NCBI GenBank assembly: GCA_958428365.1 | Contig: CAUAFT010000006.1 | Coordinates: 1 to 64,000 of the forward strand | Length of the DNA stretch: 64,000 nt | Source of the DNA: an uncultured Lachnospiraceae bacterium | GTDB taxonomy: Bacteria > Bacillota > Clostridia > Lachnospirales > Lachnospiraceae | Direction of reading: 5' to 3' | Part shown: positions 50,236 to 58,092 of the stretch, in pieces | Layout of the letters: each line of letters opens with the position of its first letter | Position numbering within the stretch: the first letter of the stretch is position 1 | Translations under genes and position numbers: made by a program | The notes under the pieces: generated by a model | What the model was told of the DNA's origin: nothing | Seen by the model: the letters and a program-made list of their open reading frames with translations, nothing else | Database searches by the model: none

Positions 50236-51350
50236 TCCGGTTTGTATACCAGTACCAGACCGGATCTCTGGTAAATCTGCGCCACTTCTACCAACTCCAT
50301 ACCGCCTGCATTTGCGGAAGCAAGATTGGTCAGCCATGTCACACCGAAATCAACAGTTCCGTTATTTACTGCGGTAGTCTCTGCGATGTCACCGCCGCCG
50401 GAAATGATATCTACGGTCAGACCCACTTCATCGTAATATCCTTTATCCAGCGCCACATAATATCCCATGAACTGTGCCTGCGGTAACCACTTTAACTGAA
50501 TGGATACCTTGGATTTTTCCACCTTAAAGGTTCCATCGGAGGATTTTGCCGCCTCCAGGAAGGAGGTATCCCGCACATCATCTAAGGTGGTTGCCTGGAA
50601 GGCTTTATCAGCACCGGCGTCATCTAAAGAGACATACTGCTTCGCAATATCCAATGTCTGCTGCATTGCCTTTTCATCCATATTACCAATGTCGCTGACC
50701 GCATTGCCCTCCATATCTGTGCTGACCAGTTTTGCAACTTCTGTTGCCATATATTCCTGATGTTCCGGTGATACGGAAGAGCCATACTCATAACAGATTT
50801 CAGCCGCTTCTTTTGGATTTTCCACTGCATATTCCCAGCCCTTTAAGGAGGCATATAAAAATGCTTTTACTGTCTCAGGATTCTCTTTTGCAAATTCCTT
50901 CGTACAGAAGATATTGTCCTCTAACATGGCAACACCATGGTCATTCATATCAATGATTCCGATAGAGTCTCCATAGCCGTAACCGCCATCGTAATCATTC
51001 TGAACAAGACCCAGCTCATTGTAGGTCATCGCCGATGCCAGTGTGATGGAATCGTCATCAAATCCATCCATGGTAAAATCCTCGCTCAGATATTCCGTTG
51101 GCTGGTCGTATTTTGCCAGTAACGCCAGGACTTCGTACTCATTTCCCAGGCCCCAGTTTCCAACCTTTCCATCTGCGGCTGCCGCCTTGATAATATCTTC
51201 ATCGCTCAGATCCGCGGCATCTGCGCTTCCCTCTGTCTTGCTGTCCTTCTTCGCAGATTCGTCGGAAGATGATCCGCATCCTGCTAGCATTCCCAGCGCC
51301 ATTGCTGCTACAATAAGCAGGCTTACCAGTTTCATTGTTCGCTTCTTCAT
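50223..51350 (-). CDS. Circularly permuted NMT1-type ABC substrate-binding lipoprotein
   Basis: A 375-residue protein with a lipoprotein signal (LGMLAGC, Cys25) and a Ser/Asp-rich linker to residue 60. Residues 62-265 match the C-terminal two thirds of the NMT1/ThiY-type binding proteins (KVGNWGLGNEYEVLALL, then KGWEYAVENPKEAAEI). Residues 281-375 match the N-terminal third (KVSIQLKWLPQAQFMGYYVALDKGYY, TVDFGVTWL, VEVAQIYQRSGLVLV), which normally follows the signal peptide. The order is therefore reversed. Total length is normal for the family, so both lobes can still form. AAAAGGAGGAATTTATT precedes the ATG. It probably binds a pyrimidine or related ring. Confidence 0.9.
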   Translation of the reverse strand: MKKRTMKLVSLLIVAAMALGMLAGCGSSSDESAKKDSKTEGSADAADLSDEDIIKAAAADGKVGNWGLGNEYEVLALLAKYDQPTEYLSEDFTMDGFDDDSITLASAMTYNELGLVQNDYDGGYGYGDSIGIIDMNDHGVAMLEDNIFCTKEFAKENPETVKAFLYASLKGWEYAVENPKEAAEICYEYGSSVSPEHQEYMATEVAKLVSTDMEGNAVSDIGNMDEKAMQQTLDIAKQYVSLDDAGADKAFQATTLDDVRDTSFLEAAKSSDGTFKVEKSKVSIQLKWLPQAQFMGYYVALDKGYYDEVGLTVDIISGGGDIAETTAVNNGTVDFGVTWLTNLASANAGGMELVEVAQIYQRSGLVLVYKPENFQ

Positions 51351-51393
51351 AATAAATTCCTCCTTTTGTTAAAGTTATATATTCAGTCGAAGA

Positions 51394-52233
51394 TCAGTGA
51401 TATTTCTTCAACAAAATACTCTGTACAATCATTAAAATCACATACGAGATAATACCTAACAGACAGGCCGTCACAATATAAGCCCAAGCAGTGGAATACT
51501 GCGCCAATACAATATTTTCCCGAATCTGCCGTCCCACCCCTGTGATATGTTCCGCAAAATACTCACTGACGATGGTGGTCATAATACTCGCCGGTACCGC
51601 CACCTTTAAGGCAACGAAGATATAGGGTACGGAATTGGGTAATCTTAACTTTATCAGGACCGTACTTTTTTTCGCCGCGTAGGTTGCCATCAAATCCTCC
51701 GAATAGGGTTTTAATTCCGTCAGCCCGCGGTAGGCATTCAGACTCATGTTAGCTGCCGAGACAAGCAGTACCACAATAATCTTCGCCACCATACTGCGGA
51801 CGCTTGCTTCATTGGAGACGTCTTTTGTCCAGTTATTCAGCACCGGAGCCATAGCCACGATTGGGATGGAAGCAAAAGCTCCCACAATGCTTAATCCTCC
51901 TTTTCCAAGTTTCGGGAAAAAGGATGCCAGAACCGCCACGATATATCCTAAAAGACTTCCCAGTACCAGACCGATAAAGGCAACCGATACTGTGGACATC
52001 GTGTTCTCCCAGATCTTATCCAGGTTATCTATAAAAATACTTCCTATTTTCGTTGGCAGCGGCAGTGTAAAGGTATCCGTATGGAACATCTTATGGAGCG
52101 CCTGTCCCTGCCAGAGGGCAAAGATCAGGATACCAAAGAGAACCGGAAGAATCACTGTGGCGCCTGCCTGTACCCTTGCATTTTCCTTTGCTCTTTGGTA
52201 CAGCGTTTTTCTTCTTTTTAACTTCTGTGCCAT
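51394..52233 (-). CDS. ABC transporter permease (SsuC/ThiX-like)
   Basis: A 279-residue, six-helix permease with the EAA loop in LMATYAAKKSTVLIKLRLPNSVPYIFVALK. It belongs to the sulfonate/nitrate/pyrimidine-precursor permease group. The basic N terminus (KLKRRKTLYQRAKENARV) is cytoplasmic. It follows the other permease gene with 2 bp between them and AAAAAAGGAGGG before the ATG. The two probably form a heterodimer. Confidence 0.93.
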   Translation of the reverse strand: MAQKLKRRKTLYQRAKENARVQAGATVILPVLFGILIFALWQGQALHKMFHTDTFTLPLPTKIGSIFIDNLDKIWENTMSTVSVAFIGLVLGSLLGYIVAVLASFFPKLGKGGLSIVGAFASIPIVAMAPVLNNWTKDVSNEASVRSMVAKIIVVLLVSAANMSLNAYRGLTELKPYSEDLMATYAAKKSTVLIKLRLPNSVPYIFVALKVAVPASIMTTIVSEYFAEHITGVGRQIRENIVLAQYSTAWAYIVTACLLGIISYVILMIVQSILLKKYH

Positions 52234-52235
52234 AA

Positions 52236-53078
52236 TCAGTTCCCTCCTTTTTTCGCTTTTGCTTTTCTCATTCCCCGTTTTTCCGGCGATACCAGAGTCT
52301 CAATCCAGCTCATCAGATATCCGCTGAATACTCCGATAAATGCACTGAAGAAAACGATCAGCCAGAATACATAGATGGACATTGCATGTTTTAGTGACTG
52401 TGAGAGCATACATCCCAGTCCTCCGTCTCCCTGTAAGGTGTCTACCAGGATAGACGCCGTAACTGCCATGGGAGCCGCAATCTTCAGCCCGGTAAAAAAG
52501 TAGGGAATTGCGGAGGGAATTAATACTTTTTTATAGATCGTTCTCTTTTTGGCTGCATAGGTGTACATCAAATCATATTTGTCCTTGTCCACGGATTTAA
52601 AGCCCGCCAGGGTATTGGTTGCCACCGGATAAAAACTTAAGATTGCCGCAATCACGACCCGGCTGACATTGATATCTCCAGTAATCGAGAGGATGATCGG
52701 TGCCAGACCCAACACCGGAATCAACTGAATCAGCATCAAATATGGAAAAAGCAATTTTTCAACAATACCCGACAGCTTCATCAGAAGCGCCAGTAAAAAG
52801 CCAAGCGCCGTGCCGAGCAGAAATCCTCCCAGCGCTCTTATCAATGTTGCTCCGGCGCTTGTGAGAACCACTGCCGTTGCCGACATTCCATTGGCAACCG
52901 GCTTACCGGAAAATGCCGCTGCAAGAATCTGGTAGAGATGCGGCAGAATATTTTCCGGCGTTCGTTTGGTTACTGCTACAACAGCGGCTCCGATTTCCCA
53001 CAGGATGATAAGAATCATCAGCCAGAAAACCGTGGAGAACCACTTTTTATCTGTAATATTTCTCATTTTTTCTTTCAT
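52236..53078 (-). CDS. ABC transporter permease (SsuC/ThiX-like, second)
   Basis: A 280-residue permease related to the neighbouring one, with an EAA loop in LMYTYAAKKRTIYKKVLIPSAIPYFFTGLK. Its start overlaps the stop of the ATPase gene (TAATG). Two distinct permeases, rather than a homodimer, are less common in this transporter group. Confidence 0.93.
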   Translation of the reverse strand: MKEKMRNITDKKWFSTVFWLMILIILWEIGAAVVAVTKRTPENILPHLYQILAAAFSGKPVANGMSATAVVLTSAGATLIRALGGFLLGTALGFLLALLMKLSGIVEKLLFPYLMLIQLIPVLGLAPIILSITGDINVSRVVIAAILSFYPVATNTLAGFKSVDKDKYDLMYTYAAKKRTIYKKVLIPSAIPYFFTGLKIAAPMAVTASILVDTLQGDGGLGCMLSQSLKHAMSIYVFWLIVFFSAFIGVFSGYLMSWIETLVSPEKRGMRKAKAKKGGN

Positions 53079-53869
53079 TAGACGCTGCCCCCTTCAAAGC
53101 TGTTACGCACCTTTGTAACTAATTCATTGAAGTGTTGTGTCTCTTTCATCTCCAATGTTCTTGGTCTTGGAAGGTCAATGTCCACCACCGCAGACAATCT
53201 TCCGGGATGCGGGGATAGGACACAGACTCTGTCCGATAGAAAAACCGCTTCCTGAATATTGTGGGTTACAAATAATACGGTCTTATTGGTCTTTCTCCAG
53301 ATTCGCAGCAGGTCCTCATGCAATTTTTCCTTCGTAAATTCATCCAGTGCGGAAAAGGGTTCATCCATAAGAAGAATCTCAGGACGTAAGCCAAATGCCC
53401 TTGCAATGTTGACTCTCTGCTGCATACCGCCGCTTAGCTGTCTCGGAAAGTGGTTGGCAAAATCCGAAAGACCTACCAGCTCCAACATTTTATCCGCTCT
53501 CTTGGAGCGCTCTTCCTTGCTGTAGTACATAATTTCCAGGGGCAGTTCAATATTCTTTTTAACTGTCCGCCAATCGAACAATACCGGCTGTTGGAACACA
53601 AGCCCGAACTTCTGCTGAAGTCTGACCTCCTTTGGCGTCATCCCTGAGATTCTCACGCTTCCCTCTGTCGGCTCCTGCAAGTCCGCAACGGAACGGAGCA
53701 ATGTGGTCTTTCCACATCCGGAAGGTCCTAAAAGGGAAACAAATTCTCCTTTATAGATATCCAGACTTACATTCGTCAGCGCCTGAACATCGTTACCGGA
53801 ATTGTCCTTAAATGTAATCCCTAAATCTTTGATTTCTATTTCAATTTCTCTTTTTGTTGTCTCATTCAT
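53078..53869 (-). CDS. ABC transporter ATP-binding protein (SsuB/TauB-like)
   Basis: A 263-residue ATPase. Walker A LLGPSGCGKTTLLRSVADL, Q-loop VFQQPVLFDWRTV, signature QLSGGMQQRVNIARAF, Walker B ILLMDEPFSALDEF and the switch His in FVTHNIQEA are all present. It energises uptake by the two permeases and the permuted binding protein. The ATG at 53869 follows GGAGGTAATGTG. It is the first gene of the transport/catabolic operon and lies only 19 bp behind a leader terminator. Confidence 0.95.
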   Translation of the reverse strand: MNETTKREIEIEIKDLGITFKDNSGNDVQALTNVSLDIYKGEFVSLLGPSGCGKTTLLRSVADLQEPTEGSVRISGMTPKEVRLQQKFGLVFQQPVLFDWRTVKKNIELPLEIMYYSKEERSKRADKMLELVGLSDFANHFPRQLSGGMQQRVNIARAFGLRPEILLMDEPFSALDEFTKEKLHEDLLRIWRKTNKTVLFVTHNIQEAVFLSDRVCVLSPHPGRLSAVVDIDLPRPRTLEMKETQHFNELVTKVRNSFEGGSV

Positions 53870-53888
53870 CACATTACCTCCGTTGTAT

Positions 53889-53936
53889 AAAAAAAGCATA
53901 GCAAAGGCATTTCTTTGTATAGCGCCTTTGCTATGC
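53889..53936 (-). terminator. Leader terminator (attenuator candidate) before the ABC operon
   Basis: On the minus strand GCATAGCAAAGGC and GCCTTTGCTATGC form a perfect 13-bp stem with a 15-nt loop and end in seven T residues. It lies after a promoter (53951-53979) and 19 bp before the first start codon, leaving no room for another promoter. The 5' arm can also form a small alternative stem ATAGC-AAAGGC-GCTAT. It may be a regulated terminator. Confidence 0.8.
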
Positions 53937-53950
53937 TTTGATATGTGGAA

Positions 53951-53979
53951 AGTATAATTTTTGCTTCCGTTCTTTTCAA
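53951..53979 (-). promoter_or_regulatory. Promoter of the ABC/pyrimidine operon
   Basis: TTGAAA (53974-53979), a 17-bp spacer and TATACT (53951-53956) on the minus strand. The operator cluster lies 9 bp upstream. Confidence 0.75.
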
Positions 53980-53987
53980 TAAGTCAC

Positions 53988-54016
53988 AGCACAAATCATT
54001 TTGTGCTATAGCACAA
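53988..54016 (-). promoter_or_regulatory. PucR operator candidate upstream of the ABC operon
   Basis: TTGTGCTATAGCACAA (54001-54016) is a perfect palindrome, and a third half-site GCACAA (53989-53994) forms a second overlapping palindrome AGCACAAATCATTTTGTGCT. The position just upstream of -35 suits an activator. The same motif occurs before the PucR gene. Confidence 0.75.
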
Positions 54017-54033
54017 TCTCTTTTCGGAAGCTG

Positions 54034-55188
54034 TTACCATCCATATACTTTTTTATAAATCCCGATACAATCCTCCTTCGTCACCGTCTTTCTGGTATTT
54101 CCGGGACTGCCGGAAGCGATTGCATCCTCAGCCATCTTCTCTAAGACATTCATAAATTCTTCTTTCTTTACTCCATATTCCGCAAGGGTCGGCACCTCGC
54201 AGACCTTGCACAGGTTTTCGATGGCTGCAAGGAATTTACCCGCTGCCGCCATATCGTCATCCTCTGCCCCCGCTGCGCCGCAGGCCCTTGCCAAGTCTGC
54301 AAAGCGGTCATAAGCGCCGTCTAAGGCAAATCCAATACATTCCTTCAACAGCATGGCATTGGACAGACCATGAGGCACATGGAACAGCGCACCGATGGGG
54401 CGGCTCATGCCATGTACAATGGTAACGCTGGAATTGTTGATACAGATTCCCGCTTCCAGTGCGGCAATCGCCATTTCCTCCCGCGCTTTTCCGTCATAGC
54501 CGTTCTGATAGACCCTCGGCAGATATTTCAATATCCGCTTTACCGCTGATAACGCCAGAGTATCCGTCATGTCAAACGCCTTTTTGGAAGTGTACGCCTC
54601 CACTGCATGGGTAAAGGCGTCCAGCCCGGTTGCCGCTGATACGGATTTTGGCATATCCATGGAAAAATCCGGGTCTACGACTGCTATCCTGGGAACCAGG
54701 CAGTCTCCTTTCAACAGCATCTTGATATCCTTTTTTTGGTCTGTAATAATCGTAAATTTTGTGGCTTCCGAACCGGTTCCCGCCGTGGTGGGAATTGCAA
54801 CCACGGGAGGAATATCCCCTGTGATCTCTTTTCCCATGTAGTCGGCTATCTTTCCCGTATTTACAGCCATGGCTGCAATCGCCTTCGCAGAATCCAGGGG
54901 GCTTCCCCCTCCAATTCCGATTACAAATTCACAGCCCTTCGACTGGTAGATTTTCAGACCTTCCTCTATCATCTTATCCGTCGGCTCGCCTGTAATCCCA
55001 TCGAAAGTCTCGTGTCCTATGGACTCCCGATCCAGCATTCTGGTCAGTCTCTCATACATGGGGGATTTTCCCACATGTTTTCCGGTTACGATGAGCGCCT
55101 TTTTTCCACAATCACCTATGTAGGGGATTGCTTCCTCCAACGCATTTTTTCCTGTAAAAATATGGTTTGGTATTGCATAATGGGGCAT
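54034..55188 (-). CDS. Iron-containing alcohol dehydrogenase, possible malonate-semialdehyde reductase
   Basis: A 384-residue enzyme with NAD-binding GIGGGSPLDSAKAIAA and metal ligands in AATGLDAFTHAVEAY, IVHGMSRPIGALFHVPHG. Next to the beta-alanine aminotransferase candidate, it could reduce malonate semialdehyde to 3-hydroxypropionate, which is known for reductive pyrimidine degradation in some anaerobes. That substrate is inference from context. The ATG at 55188 follows GGAGGGAAATAT; the longer frame to 55266 lacks a ribosome site. A tandem 11-bp repeat lies in its leader. Confidence 0.92.
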   Translation of the reverse strand: MPHYAIPNHIFTGKNALEEAIPYIGDCGKKALIVTGKHVGKSPMYERLTRMLDRESIGHETFDGITGEPTDKMIEEGLKIYQSKGCEFVIGIGGGSPLDSAKAIAAMAVNTGKIADYMGKEITGDIPPVVAIPTTAGTGSEATKFTIITDQKKDIKMLLKGDCLVPRIAVVDPDFSMDMPKSVSAATGLDAFTHAVEAYTSKKAFDMTDTLALSAVKRILKYLPRVYQNGYDGKAREEMAIAALEAGICINNSSVTIVHGMSRPIGALFHVPHGLSNAMLLKECIGFALDGAYDRFADLARACGAAGAEDDDMAAAGKFLAAIENLCKVCEVPTLAEYGVKKEEFMNVLEKMAEDAIASGSPGNTRKTVTKEDCIGIYKKVYGW

Positions 55189-55215
55189 ATATTTCCCTCC
55201 ATTTCCTGATACATT

Positions 55216-55237
55216 TTCTGGATTTATTCTGGATTTA
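55216..55237. repeat. Tandem 11-bp microrepeat in the dehydrogenase leader
   Basis: TTCTGGATTTA occurs twice in tandem, and a third diverged copy (TTTCCAGATTTA) follows in inverted sense. It lies between the aminotransferase stop and the dehydrogenase ribosome site. Confidence 0.6.
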
Positions 55238-55293
55238 TTTTGTATTTCCAGATTTATCTTTTTCACATATATTGTTTAATCTATGCTTTATAT

Positions 55294-56619
55294 TCAGATA
55301 AACTCTTTGTCTACGATACCCAATACCTCGTCCAGTTTATCCAATTCTTCCTCCAACTGCTCTTTTGTAATAATAAGAGGAGGACATACAAAAATCATAT
55401 TTTCATGAGAGTAGGTCATAAATCCCCGCTCTTTTAACTTTCCTATAATCTGCCCCATAATTCCCTGTGGGTCCTGACCGTAAGGGACAAGGGCTTCCTT
55501 CGTTTCTTTATCTTTCACCAGCTCCACGCAGGCAAAAAGTCCGATGTGACGTACATCACCCACGCATGGATGAGACTCTTTCATGGCATCCAGCCGGTCT
55601 GCGAGCACTTTTCCGGTCTTTGTTACATTGTCCAGAATATTAGCTTTACTGTAGTAGTTTACACATGCCACTCCGGCGGCACAGGCAAGCGGATGTCCGC
55701 TGTAGGTAAGACCGCAGGACAATACATGGTCGTCAAAATACGCTGCAATCTTACTGCTCACGGCGGCGCCGCCCAGCTGAACATAACCGCAGGTTACACC
55801 CTTTGCAAAGGTAACAATATCAGGAACAACGTCAAAATTCTCAAAGGCAAACATTTTTCCCGTTCTTCCAAATCCCGCCATGACCTCATCGCAGATCATG
55901 ACGATTCCAAATTCATCACAGATCTGACGCACTCCCGGCAGATATCCCTTTGGCGGGATGATGACGCCGTTGGAGCCTGTGATGGTCTCCAGCACAATCG
56001 CCGCCACATTGTCAGGACCTTCATATATCACCTGTTCTCTCAGCTTTGCCAGATAGAATTTCGTGGCTTCTTCCTCGGAAGCAAAGGTAATCGGTTCTCT
56101 GTAAATATATGGGTCAAAGAATTTTACAAATCCCGGTATTCCCGGTTCCAATGGATATCTTCTCGGCTCTCCCGTCAGGTTTCCTGCTCCGAAGGAGGAA
56201 CCATGATAACTCCGGTAACGGCTGAATACTTTTTTCCTTCCTGTATACATTCTTGCAATCTTGATGGCATTTTCGTTGGCATCCGCTCCCGCATTGGTGA
56301 AAAATACTTTTCCAAAGGTGTCCGGAAGCAAATCAATCATCATTTCTGCCAGCTCTGCCCTCGGCTCCGATGCATAAGAGGGACCTACAAAACAATATTT
56401 ATCCACCTGTTCCTTGATTGCATCCGCAATGTCCGCATTACCAAATCCCAGATTCAGATTTACCAGCTGGGATGACATATCCGTGTAACGTTTTCCATCG
56501 TAATCATAGAGGTAGATTCCCTCTGCCTTTTCCACCGGGATCGGATTCAATCCTGCCTGTTTGCTCCATGACTGTAACACATATTGTTTCTGTTTTTCCT
56601 TTACTTCTGTACCATTCAT
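55294..56619 (-). CDS. Class III aminotransferase, candidate beta-alanine transaminase
   Basis: A 441-residue PLP enzyme of the omega-aminotransferase group. Motifs: FTNAGADANENAIKIARMYTG, RYRSYHGSSFGAGN, the cofactor Asp in CDEVMAGFGRTGKM and the Schiff-base Lys in TFAKGVTCGYVQLGG. Beta-alanine:pyruvate (or 2-oxoglutarate) aminotransferases belong here and convert beta-alanine to malonate semialdehyde. The role is inferred from the neighbouring pyrimidine genes. AGGAGGTAATTAGTT precedes the ATG. It is divergent from the PucR gene. Confidence 0.93.
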   Translation of the reverse strand: MNGTEVKEKQKQYVLQSWSKQAGLNPIPVEKAEGIYLYDYDGKRYTDMSSQLVNLNLGFGNADIADAIKEQVDKYCFVGPSYASEPRAELAEMMIDLLPDTFGKVFFTNAGADANENAIKIARMYTGRKKVFSRYRSYHGSSFGAGNLTGEPRRYPLEPGIPGFVKFFDPYIYREPITFASEEEATKFYLAKLREQVIYEGPDNVAAIVLETITGSNGVIIPPKGYLPGVRQICDEFGIVMICDEVMAGFGRTGKMFAFENFDVVPDIVTFAKGVTCGYVQLGGAAVSSKIAAYFDDHVLSCGLTYSGHPLACAAGVACVNYYSKANILDNVTKTGKVLADRLDAMKESHPCVGDVRHIGLFACVELVKDKETKEALVPYGQDPQGIMGQIIGKLKERGFMTYSHENMIFVCPPLIITKEQLEEELDKLDEVLGIVDKEFI

Positions 56620-56676
56620 AACTAATTACCTCCTATATCTTATTTTTGTGATTTGCTTTTTCTTTTGATGATTCAC

Positions 56677-56704
56677 ATTATATGCGTCTGAAACGGCAAA
56701 ACAA
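56677..56704 (-). promoter_or_regulatory. Promoter of the aminotransferase gene
   Basis: TTGTTT (56699-56704), a 16-bp spacer and TATAAT (56677-56682) on the minus strand. The PucR palindrome lies 21 bp upstream of the -35 box. Confidence 0.65.
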
Positions 56705-56725
56705 TAAATCCCAGCCCAAATCTGA

Positions 56726-56741
56726 TTGTGCTTTGGCACAA
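56726..56741. promoter_or_regulatory. PucR operator candidate in the divergent intergenic region
   Basis: The palindrome TTGTGC-TTTG-GCACAA lies between the aminotransferase and PucR promoters, 6 bp before the PucR -35 box. It matches the site before the ABC operon in both arms and spacing. Confidence 0.78.
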
Positions 56742-56747
56742 CCGTCC

Positions 56748-56776
56748 TTGACTTTTTTCAAAAAAAGAAGTAACAT
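56748..56776 (+). promoter_or_regulatory. Promoter of the PucR-type gene
   Basis: TTGACT (56748-56753), a 17-bp spacer and TAACAT (56771-56776) on the plus strand. Confidence 0.6.
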
Positions 56777-56782
56777 TTCCGC

Positions 56783-56826
56783 AAAGGCAAAGAAGTCATG
56801 GGAACTTCTCTGCCTTTTTGTTTTTA
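56783..56826 (+). terminator. Leader terminator before the PucR-type gene
   Basis: AAAGGCA and AGAAGT pair with ACTTCT and TGCCTTT (one-base internal loop), followed by TTGTTTTT. It lies after the promoter and about 18 bp before the start codon. Its 5' arm shares GCAAAGGC and a nearby AAAGAA with the leader terminator of the ABC operon. Confidence 0.75.
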
Positions 56827-56843
56827 TTTCAGGAGGTGATTTT

Positions 56844-58016
56844 TTGGCTGTTGAATTAAGTAAATTGATGGAAGAAGTGTCTCATATGGATATCACTCTC
56901 ATTGCCGGTGAAAGGGGACTGTCCAATATGGTAAGCTGGGTACATATGATTGAGACAAAGGAAGCATCCGGTTTTTTAGAAGGCGGTGAGATTGCTTTCA
57001 CTACCGGGATTGGATTGAACAATAGTCTTTCTATTTTAGATTTGGTGGAAAATATCTGGGAAAATCATGCCGCCGGTGTGGTATTAAATATCGGTCCATT
57101 TCTGGAACAGATTCCGCCTCAAATGATTGATTTTGGAAATGACCATGATTTTCCGATTTTTACGGTTCCCTGGAAAATACATATCGCTGAAATTATGCGG
57201 ATTTTTTCCTCCATGATTACAAAGTCGGAGCAGGTAAATCTGGAGATAGCGGCTGCCTTTAAGAATGCAATTTTTTTCCCGAAGCAGGAGGATCTCTATA
57301 TTGTTCCCCTTTCACAGCATGGATTCCGTATCAACTGGAATTACTATACCTGCGTAATTCGTATCCTGCGGTCCGCCCAGCCTGAAATCCCACAGAACCG
57401 TCTGGATTCGGTCTGTCTTGATATCAACAATTATTTACAGCATCGAAAATATAAGACCTTTGCCGTTTTTTATAATGAAAATCAGTTAATTGCAATTATG
57501 GGAGATTATACGGAAGAAATGATGGATTCTTTTACCCGGGATATCCATGAATACTTATCGAATTACCTACCGGAGAATGAGCATTTCTATATCAGCATCG
57601 GGAAGTGCACCAAGAGCATCCGCTGCTTATATAAGAGTTATCATCAGGCTCTTTCTATTCAGAATTTTCTCGATACGCAGAAGAATAGTTCCAATATGCT
57701 ATCCTACTCCAATATGGGGATTTACAAATTGCTGTTGGGAGTTGAGGATAGAGAGATTTTAGAAGAATATTATGAAAAAACGATTCAGCCCCTGGTGGAA
57801 TATGATGAAAAAAATGATTCCGATCTGTGCAACGTACTGTGGGTCTATCTTCAGCATGACGGAAGTGTTAAGGATACTGCTGATGAACTGTACGTGCACC
57901 GGAATACCATCAATTATAAGCTAAACCGGGCCGCTAAGATTCTGGACATGAACCTTTCCAGTCTGGATACAAGATTACAGCTCACGCTTGGGTTCATGTT
58001 ACAGGATATGTTGTAG
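56844..58016 (+). CDS. PucR-family transcriptional regulator
   Basis: A 390-residue protein. The N-terminal domain (SKLMEEVSHMDITLIAGERGLSNMVSWVHMIE) is the PucR ligand domain, and the C terminus (LWVYLQHDGSVKDTADELYVHRNTINYKLNRAAKIL) is the PucR helix-turn-helix. PucR proteins control purine, pyrimidine and related catabolism. I chose TTG at 56844 because CAGGAGGTGATTTT precedes it; the longer frame from 56682 runs through the leader hairpin. It lies next to the pyrimidine genes and two or three matching operators, so it is their likely regulator. Confidence 0.93.
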   Translation: MAVELSKLMEEVSHMDITLIAGERGLSNMVSWVHMIETKEASGFLEGGEIAFTTGIGLNNSLSILDLVENIWENHAAGVVLNIGPFLEQIPPQMIDFGNDHDFPIFTVPWKIHIAEIMRIFSSMITKSEQVNLEIAAAFKNAIFFPKQEDLYIVPLSQHGFRINWNYYTCVIRILRSAQPEIPQNRLDSVCLDINNYLQHRKYKTFAVFYNENQLIAIMGDYTEEMMDSFTRDIHEYLSNYLPENEHFYISIGKCTKSIRCLYKSYHQALSIQNFLDTQKNSSNMLSYSNMGIYKLLLGVEDREILEEYYEKTIQPLVEYDEKNDSDLCNVLWVYLQHDGSVKDTADELYVHRNTINYKLNRAAKILDMNLSSLDTRLQLTLGFMLQDML

Positions 58017-58092
58017 CGGCTCAGGTTTCGCATATTTCTGTTCCTATGGAATTTATTATACTATCAGAATGCCGGGAATGTTCCGGATTGGA

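Noticed and set aside
53889..53936. Plain 3' terminator of the alcohol dehydrogenase gene
   Set aside because: It could serve this purpose too, but a promoter precedes it and no promoter fits in the 19 bp behind it, so it must also affect the ABC operon. I therefore kept it as a leader element.
55216..55260. Regulatory array from the TTCTGGATTTA repeats
   Set aside because: Only two exact copies and one diverged inverted copy in an AT-rich leader; too little to call an operator.
56682..56843. 54-residue N-terminal extension of PucR
   Set aside because: It runs through the operator, promoter and leader hairpin and has no ribosome site; the TTG at 56844 has AGGAGGTGA in front.
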